From: Porodaedalea pini
Taxonomy: Eukaryota > Basidiomycota > Agaricomycetes > Hymenochaetales > Hymenochaetaceae
Direction of reading: 5' to 3'
DNA: 64,000 bases
Assembly: GCA_002794775.1 (NCBI GenBank)
Contig: NBAY01000009.1
Location: 806,001 to 870,000 of the forward strand
Each line of letters opens with the position of its first letter. Within the stretch, counting starts at the first letter, position 1. The position numbers and the translations under genes are program-made. This document shows, one piece after another, positions 56,870-64,000 of the stretch. Under the pieces are notes generated by a model. The model searched no databases and was not told where the DNA came from. It saw only the letters and a program-made list of their open reading frames with translations.

Positions 56870-58297
56870 CTAAGCACTTTGCTTTGTTTTCTTCTTCTGC
56901 ATCTGCATTAGCAGTCAATTTTCGGGAAGCATGGCTTTGAAAGACTCACATAGGAAACTGGCCCAAAATCATAGTCAATCCCTAAGGCCTGTAACTTGCG
57001 CTTCTTCTGCTCCTGGCGCTTCAGCAAGCGTTTCTCCACGTTCTTCTTTTCCTCATCCGTTCTCGTCTATCGCACAATTGGTGTCAGAAATCCCACACAA
57101 ACCCTTTATAGAAAGAAAGAGAAAAGAAAATAAAAAAAGAAAGAGGAGGAAGGGAGGAGGGGACAGAAAAGTACACACCTTATTCTGTTGCAGCCTAACA
57201 ATCCTATCCGTCGGCACTCTTCGGAACTTCTTGTTCGCGCCGACCCAGAGCTCGGGGTGCACGTCCTTCTTGGGGATGAGCTTGCAGCGCAGGATGTGGC
57301 CCATGAGGAGGTAGTTGTCCATCGTCTCCGCGACGATTTCTGCGATGGTAGAGGACGAGAACTCGATGAAGGCGTAATGCTTCGAACGGCCAGTCTGCGC
57401 ATCCAAATCATATTAGACACATCTCGCATAGGGCTGAAAAGATAGCGAACCTTTTTACTCCGCGAGAGACGCAGCCGGGTGACGTCTCCGAACTGCGAGA
57501 AGTACGCCTTCATCTCTTCTTCATAGAATCCGTGCGGTATGCGGCCAAGATACAGCACTCCTCTATCATCCGTCTAAAGCAGAGAAAACACGAAGCCAAT
57601 AATGAGAATCAGTCGGAGTAATATGGATGGAAAAGGGGCATGCACGCACTGCCTGCCTCTTCGCCTTCTCAAGTTTCCGCTTCACCGTCGCATCGTCCTT
57701 CGCAACCGTCGGGAGCTTTCTAACATCTACCGGCGCACTATCCACGTCATCGTCGTCGTCTTCATCAGATGAGTCGGACTCGGAGGAGAATCCGTGCAGT
57801 AGCACCTCCGAACCATCCTCCGAGCCGCTTCCCCCCTCCTTCTCATCATTCTCATCCGCAACCTCGGCCACTCTCTCGATCTTCTCTTCAACGTCGTCTT
57901 CCACATCTGAAGACTCCGGCGACGGCACCGGCGCCTTCTTGAGCTTCGCTTTACCGTTAGCCTTTCCCTTCGTCGGTTTATTCTCCTTTTCCTTCTTGGG
58001 TATCGCCTTCGTCCTCTCTACTTTTTTCTCCTCCTTCTCTTTTCCTACCGCCTTCTTCTTAGTAGCAGCCTCATCCACCTTTTTCTTGATCTTGGAAGCA
58101 GGCTCCTCCTTTTCCTGCGCTCTTTCCTTCCCCTTCAATTTCTTCGCCCTGCGTTCCTCCGTCGCTTCTACCTCTCCCTCCACCTTCGACACATTTTTCC
58201 GCTTCGTAACGGTTGCCGACGCCGGTTTTGAAGCAGAAGTGGATGAAGACTTCGCTGAGCCCTTCTTCGAGGTAGTCAGAACAGTAGTAGCCGACAT
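56870..58297 (-). CDS. NOP15: Nucleolar RRM protein (Nop15/NIFK-like)
   Basis: Ribosome-biogenesis RNA-binding protein, nucleolar by family. The long N terminus is Lys/Glu-rich with several basic nuclear-signal-like runs, then an acidic Ser stretch ([16 protein letters not shown]). After an intron comes one [23 protein letters not shown] (RNP2), [17 protein letters not shown] and [20 protein letters not shown] (RNP1), followed by the extension [20 protein letters not shown] and [19 protein letters not shown] that is typical of Nop15 and human NIFK. Then [20 protein letters not shown] and a small last exon [10 protein letters not shown], with a stop at 56870. Yeast Nop15 acts in 60S pre-rRNA (ITS2) processing. 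Confidence 0.9.
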
Positions 58298-58932
58298 AGT
58301 GGAAAGACAGCAAGAGACAAGACAGACGAAACGAAACTTAAACGCCCGACAAAAAAATCCGATACTCTTCGACTCTCAAGTACTAGTAGCGCCGATCACT
58401 TCTATTTATTTCTTTAGTAATGCTTTCCTTATTTGGAACTAGCTATAGTAAGTCGACCTTCGGACAGAGAGTCAACGATGGTTCTCAATTGCAGAAAGAT
58501 TACAAATGAGCAAAAGAGCGTTGTACATCTGTAGAGTGCACGACTAATAATGCCTATGGTATGAGTAAGTACAACGTCCTGGGCTTAGCGTAGCGAGAGT
58601 CCACGAGGCGAAGGGCAAGATCATATATACTTGAAAGTTGAAATGCTGGAAGCAGTGTTTGTGAGTGAAATGATGAATTTCGAATGGATGAGAGTCAAAA
58701 TGAAGACAAATGAGAGATCAGGTCGATCAGATGAAGGCGAATGATGATGATGAACAAAAGGAGTAGGGGGTTTGCAAAAGGATAGTACCATGCAAAAGAA
58801 AACAGATGAATGAGGCAAATGCGAAGGTCGGCCAGAGACGGGAGATAGTCCGGAAGTGTATAGGGACGGCCCAGCGCATTTTATTGTATGTCCGGTGTAA
58901 AAGTAAGCGAGAAAGAAACGAGAAAAGAAATG
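58298..58932. other. Intergenic stretch
   Basis: Lies between two minus-strand genes: promoter of the RRM gene and 3' flank of the F-box gene. No coding support. Confidence 0.5.
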
Positions 58933-60987
58933 TCAATCCGAAGGTGATGTCCTAAAATCCATATTGTCCAATGCATGCGCAGAAGAAAGCATCCTGGGAG
59001 GATTAAATTCGTGGTCAGCTGCAGCGCACGCCAAGAGCAAGAGCTCGGAATTCGGTACCGACCTGAGCCATAATTTCCCCCCACCGCTTTTCTCGAGCAC
59101 GATCTCGTACTCGTGCTCTGTCTCCTGACCGCCGCGTAATGCGTCTTGCAGCGCAACCTTTCCCTCTGGTGTGCCCTCACCCTGGAGGACCCACTCGCCC
59201 GCCCAGCCCGCACTCATCGGTGAGCCCGGAGCGGGGTGCGCGTTGAGGCTTGCGAGCCACGCGAACGTCTTCACGCGAGCATACCCGCCCGGCGCGTGCG
59301 GTGACGCAACCTTCGTCGTGAGCGCCGTAAGCGAATATTGCGCGCGGAACGGTGGGAGTGTGAGCCGTAAACGTGGGTTTGTGAAGGCGGGAAGGATATG
59401 TGTGTAGTAGAAGGGTGAGGGCAGGCTGAGCGCGCCTGAGATGGGAGGAGGCCTCGTTGGGTGGTATATTTCTAGCTGCTCGCCGGTAAAAACGAGCCAC
59501 CGTCTGTGGTCTTTCTCCTGCACCTTTTCGTCCACTTCATCGACAAGTGGTACAAAACCGAAGTTGCATACGATATCGCCAACAGACATGTGCTCCCACA
59601 GACCATCATCGATGAGCTGGTCCTCGCAAGCGGAGACAATCTCGTCGGTAAACTGTGAGCAGGGAACGAACACGCGCAGGATCGGCGCCCGGTTCCGCTT
59701 TGTCGCAGCGTAGAGGTCATGTGTCGATGAACTATTCGGAGTCGCCGCTTGCCTACTCGAACCCGGAGACGGTGAGCTTCCCAGCGACGAATTGCTCGAA
59801 TAACGTGATGACACAAATCTACGCTTCGGTGGCTTGAGCACCCCATCTTCGGCCGGTGGCGGTCCATAGTACGACCGCCTCCAGTTCCCAGAATAGAACC
59901 GCAGCGACACGGGCTCGTTTGCAGGCTGTGGCAACGGCGGACGCTGCGCATTTCCCCCAAAGATGGAAAGGCGAGAGGAGCTGCGATCACGCTTGGGCTT
60001 CACTGCATCCGTTTCGGGCAATGCACTTTCTGAGCCCCAGTTTCTGCTGTGCCGCTTTAGTGCCAGCAACTTCAAGCTCGAGGTGGAGGAGTCAAGCGCA
60101 GTATGTCCGCTGACAGATGGCGGGCTGCTCTTGCTGGACTTGCTCTTGCCTTTTGTCATGTCGAAGTCGGGATATGAGAGAGGAGCGGGGAAAGTCAGTT
60201 CTCGTAGACCGGTTTGTGCAGTAGATCCGTTCGCCTTCAAGGGAGGGTCATCGAGGTCGGAAAGAGCTGGACGAGCATTACTGTGCACCAAGTTCTGCAA
60301 CACCAGGACAATGCGCGAGTGCACTTGGGAAAACCTTTGCAGGCGCTTTGTGGTCTCCATTTGCTCCCAAGTCGGTAGATCACTGGACAACACTGATAAC
60401 GCGTGCATAGGAAAACGATGCAACGGTGTGTCTAGTGCGGCAACTTGGATAAAATCGTCAGAATTGAGTAACCTTCAAGTGCATGATGCCAGGCACTTAC
60501 TGAGTAGACCAAGGTCAGCATAGTTCATCCTGACGTTATCCTCCCATAGTCTCCTGTCCCTTGCTCTCAGAGCCGTGCGGTATCCGGGGATAAAATGTGA
60601 GAAAACAGTCTCCTTGACGTTCGCGTCGAGAAAGACACGGCGAATGGCACGCGACGTGCCGCTGAGTGAGTGAAAGTCTGTCCAAGACAAAAAACCTAGA
60701 AGATGCGACAAGATTTTGGTGTTCGCACATGTCGTCGCCAGGCCAGTAGATCGAGCGCTCCTTATGAAGCTTGTACGCACTGTCCGCGTCCGTGGCGTCG
60801 CCGACATACCGGTCGAGTTACGACTGACGGTGGGCACGGATGGCAGAGGACGACGAGGAAAAGAGAGCCTCGGTTGCAGCTCACTCAACTGGTCGCCGTC
60901 AACGATTGGCGTCGGCACGGAAGGCAAACGGTTGGGGATCGCGGCAGCTGTCGCAGGGAGCGTCATCGTCTGCACCGCGACCGACAT
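58933..60987 (-). CDS. F-box protein with long C-terminal region
   Basis: The first exon starts MSVAVQTMTLPATAAAIPNR, is Pro/Ser-rich, then gives an F-box: TKILSHLLGFLSWTDFHSLS, GTSRAIRRVFLDANVKETVF, ending RLWEDNVRMNYADLGLL. The second exon is long and includes a disordered basic Ser-rich part (KGKSKSSKSSPPSVSG) and a folded C-terminal region with WLVFTGEQLEIYHPTRPPP, YYTHILPAFTNPRLRLTLPP and AGEWVLQGEGTPEGKVALQD. The last intron joins KLWLR to MLSSAHALDNMDFRTSPSD, with a stop at 58933. The F-box implies Skp1 binding and a role as SCF substrate receptor. The C-terminal region looks conserved in pattern but I cannot name it. Confidence 0.85.
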
Positions 60988-62352
60988 GGGCGGTGAGGAG
61001 GATGGAGACGATGATGGACACTGAGAGCAGTGAAAAGGAGGAGGTGAAGGTTGCAGAGAGAAAGGCGCCCTGGCTTGAATTGATTTGTATTTCTACGGTG
61101 CGTTCCAAAACGCAAACGGAATCGGCAAGATTCGGCAATACGGGGGAAGCGATGATGACGGAACACGCTCCGATCTCATCATCCATGCATAAATACACAT
61201 AAAGAAGCAAATATAAATTGAAGAATACTCTTAACGGCCGAAATATGGCGTTGGATGCTGCCTACACTTAGTCTTATACAACTGTTTTTGCTAACTGTGA
61301 AAGTTACTGTTTTTGGACATCTAGGTTTTAGATAAGTTGCGACTTCGAGATCGAAGTCATGTCTCGCATCATCCTAAACAAGGTTCAATGATCATGATCT
61401 ACACATCTCCCGGCGCGTCTCCCGTCCAATAAGAACCGGTCTCTGCCGTGCGTCCTGCGCCCTCCCACAACCGACGTCACTCGTAAAATGATTTCATACA
61501 GCCAAACTCCCTCTTTTTCTTCTACAGACACCTAGAAAAATATGTTGCCATGCATATGGTCCTCAATTGTTCCTCGTTGAAATTTCTTGCTTGGAGTAAT
61601 TGTAATGCATTCAGTCCTGCGGCGACCTGGATTGATGCATGCGGCAAGAACGTGCGCACTAAGCCCGTCGCGGAATAACTGAAAAAGCCGAAATGAGCGC
61701 CCTTTAGTGCTAGCCAAGAGAGTCTTGAGCTGCCAGATTGTCAGAGAGTATCGGAAATGTGTCTGTAAACATGGTAAACATGTCTGAAGGTTGCCGCGAG
61801 TGGATAACCATCCAGACAGCAAGCATGGACGAGCAGGAGAGCCGACGCGAGAGCCGCAAAAGGATGGAAGCATGACCACTTCACGCTCTACGAGCGCTCC
61901 GTTCGGATAACACGCAGGAGCGGCGACGGGAATCGGTGAGAACCGTTTCAAGCATTTGTCGTCGGAAAGGAGAATTCTGCAAATCAGACGATGCATGGCA
62001 CTCACCATATCAGCAAGAAAGGCGAGAGATCAGAGACGACGCACAGCAGATACTCGTAAGTTACAGTATTCCAGCGGCAAGTCTCAAAAAAGTCGAGAAA
62101 GGAAGTGACTCGGCGTCGCAATCTCGGCATTGCTGCCAACAGAGGAATCGAAGAGTAGAACTGACATTACTAGAAGTCTTGGCTATTTTCACTCAGTTAT
62201 GTTTGCTGAATACCTAGTGTCACGTCCTAAGGAACGACAGTCAACCTGGGAAAACCAAAGTTTATCCCGTTTCGGACTTGTACGTAAAAGACTGCTTACA
62301 CATTGTGGTCATTCCTAGCTTCCTCACACCTGTCTTCTCAAACCCAGCAACG
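60988..62352. other. Divergent region without a supported gene
   Basis: About 1.4 kb. A 158-codon minus-strand frame (61532-62008) lacks any recognisable feature and is not called. Promoters of the F-box and SPN1 genes must lie at the two ends. Confidence 0.45.
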
Positions 62353-63696
62353 ATGTCGAACGTAGGTGCACCATTCCGACACTCTTAGAACAACATCTGA
62401 CAGCTCCCTATGCAGCGCCTTGAAAGAGATATTTTTGGTGGCTCTGACTCAGAGTTATCGTCCGAGGAAGAAGGCACGTCCCGTCTCTTTTACAAGGGCA
62501 AGCTACTGACTGAACAACAGAGCTCCAGGAGGAGCGCCTTGAGAGGCATCGCCCTTCTCCCTTGCCTGCACAAGGCGCCTATGAGTCGTCCGCTGACTCC
62601 GCTGACGAGTATGTGCAGGAGAAGCGATTAAAGAAGAAAAAGGTTAGGAGGCATTCGGATGAGGGGCGTCCGGTGCAGAAGAAGCGGAAGAGAAAGCAGC
62701 ATGTCGGCGAGCCGGATTCCAAGGGCAAGGAACAGACAGACAGGCAAGGTGAGCATCCAAGTAGGCTTAACTGATCTACTGCTGCGGCCGGAGACTGATT
62801 CGCATCCTCTCGCAAGAATGGAAGCAAGTGCAGGCGACGATAGATGCCATTGTCAAGCCCAAAAAGACGAATCGGCCAAAGAAGCGGAAGAAGGATGCTG
62901 ACGAGGAAGTGCTTGACCGCTTTGCGGACGAGGAGGTCTCGTCGCTCCGGGAAGACATGCTGCGCGCTGCGGCGGAGGACGACGACGCGAACCGAGAGAA
63001 GCTTCCGGCTACCTCGAAACTGAAGCTCCTGCCGCGCGTCAAAGAAGTCCTGCAAAAGTGCGTTGCTGCGTTCACGTATGTTATGCTTAGGCCGAATTTA
63101 TCCTCGCGTTGTGCAGGTCTTCCCTTGCGCAATCGATCATGGACAACAATCTGCTCGAGGGCGTCCGTCGCTGGCTCGAACCGCTCCCGGACCGCTCGCT
63201 CCCCGCACTTAACATCCAATCATTCTTCTTCGAGCAGCTCATGAAGATGTACATCGACACCAACTCGCTCAAGGACTCCGGGCTCGGCCGTGTCGTACTC
63301 TTCTACACGAAATGCCGTCGCGTGACGACGCCGATCGCGCGGATGGCGAACGAGCTCGTCTCTGCGTGGTCACGCCCGATCATCAAACGCAGCTCCTCGT
63401 ACCGCGACCGCCTCGTCCCAATGGCGCAGTCCTTCGAAAATGCGGGCGTCCGAAACGCGCCGCAGCCTGCGCGTCTGAACGCTATCCTCGCGAGAATGCG
63501 CGAGGAGGACAGTCGGCGTGTCAGAAAGAATGCGGTTCAAATCCCGAACACGCAGCTCGGGACGTACAGTATTGCTCCTCGCGATAACCTGAACCCACAG
63601 AGGGCCAGTGCGAGTGTGAACAACGATATTGAACGGAGAAGGAGGGCGGCAGAGAGGATGAGGTCTTTCATGAGAAAAGTCCCAGGAAAGAATTAG
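62353..63696 (+). CDS. SPN1: Transcription elongation factor Spn1/IWS1
   Basis: Nuclear factor that binds Spt6 and RNA polymerase II during elongation. Exon 1 is only three codons (MSN), then GTAGGT...TATGCAG, giving [20 protein letters not shown], the typical acidic start. A Lys/Arg-rich middle follows ([34 protein letters not shown]). The C-terminal half is the TFIIS N-terminal-like core: [80 protein letters not shown], then [20 protein letters not shown]. The end is basic and stops at 63696. Intron near 63059-63118 is inside the core. All key segments of the Spt6-binding core are present. Confidence 0.93.
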
Positions 63697-64000
63697 TTAT
63701 CTTTCCTTGGTGATTTCCTTTCTATTCTTCCTGTATACGTCTTGAACTTTCGTGCCTCTGTATTCGCTATATTATCTCCTTGATCGCAATTGGACCTTTC
63801 TTTTATGCTTGACAGTACAGTACAGGTGGCACATATTGCAGGTCACGTGCGGCTATTCCGAGGTTACGCGTCGCGACTTTCGCTTGCGTCAGCTCTCGAC
63901 TCTTGGACTCCGTCGTCGACGTCCATCCAAACCTCGTATTTTCTTAACTTTCAAACCCATTTTTCTGCTTTTCAAGGAAAGATTGATATAACTTATGGTA
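63697..64000. other. 3' flank at window end
   Basis: T/C-rich flank after SPN1; no further gene is visible before the window ends. Confidence 0.5.

Noticed and set aside
57627..58442. 271-codon plus-strand frame opposite the nucleolar RRM gene
   Set aside because: A Ser/Phe-rich mirror of the Lys/Glu-rich coding strand of the real gene; antisense shadow.
61532..62008. 158-codon minus-strand open frame in the spacer before SPN1
   Set aside because: No domain, signal peptide, repeat or supportive splice sites, and the composition looks like non-coding read-through.
1..64000. tRNA genes, transposons, CRISPR-like arrays or biosynthetic cluster
   Set aside because: No cloverleaf, transposase or reverse transcriptase domain, regular spacer array, or set of biosynthetic enzymes was found by reading; a tRNA or repeat-search program could still find short or diverged elements.

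Overview
This window is nuclear DNA of a filamentous basidiomycete, most likely an Agaricomycete. Genes lie on both strands, and most are cut by several 45-90 nt introns with GT(A/G)NG donors and CTAA/CTGA-like branch points. Reading frames resume cleanly across these introns into well-known fungal proteins. There are no operons, tRNAs, rRNAs, CRISPR arrays or intact transposons that I can recognise. I support about 22 protein genes.

Left part (0-17 kb): a Zn2Cys6 transcription factor (-), a small unknown three-exon gene (-), a single-pass membrane protein with an Atg8-binding-like motif (-), a divergent F-box gene (+), a secreted GPI-type aspartic protease with an altered second active-site motif (-), a divergent ER-lumenal type I DnaJ co-chaperone ending in KDEL (+), a long gene-poor stretch, and a short secreted Ser/Asn-rich protein (+).

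Middle (17-41 kb): cullin-3 (-), exportin-T (-), a BRO1-domain Rim20/PalA-like protein (+), a DM9/DUF3421 protein (+), a TPR protein (-), a leucine-rich/SAP-like protein (+), a forkhead factor (+) and an ECM11-like protein (-).

Right part (41-64 kb): a Ser/Thr-rich single-pass membrane protein (+), an empty 2 kb region with a repeated 16-mer and two hairpins, a MUP1-type amino acid permease (+), mitochondrial OMA1 protease (-), the NEDD4/Rsp5 HECT ubiquitin ligase (-), a Sec14/CRAL-TRIO lipid transfer protein (+), a nucleolar RRM protein (-), a second F-box protein (-) and the transcription elongation factor Spn1/IWS1 (+).

Several genes belong to protein turnover and trafficking: cullin-3, two F-box proteins, Rsp5, a BRO1 protein, OMA1 and an ER DnaJ. 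In yeast the Rsp5-ESCRT route downregulates Mup1, so Rsp5, a BRO1 protein and a Mup1-like permease are functionally related, but nothing here shows that the clustering is more than chance. I did not find a clear new multi-gene system. The most interesting signals are at gene scale: two GC-AG introns (one a stopless 54 nt intron directly before the Rsp5 catalytic cysteine), a candidate selective-autophagy receptor, an aspartic protease with a broken DTG, a one-codon terminal exon in cullin-3, and repeats in an otherwise empty 2 kb spacer.
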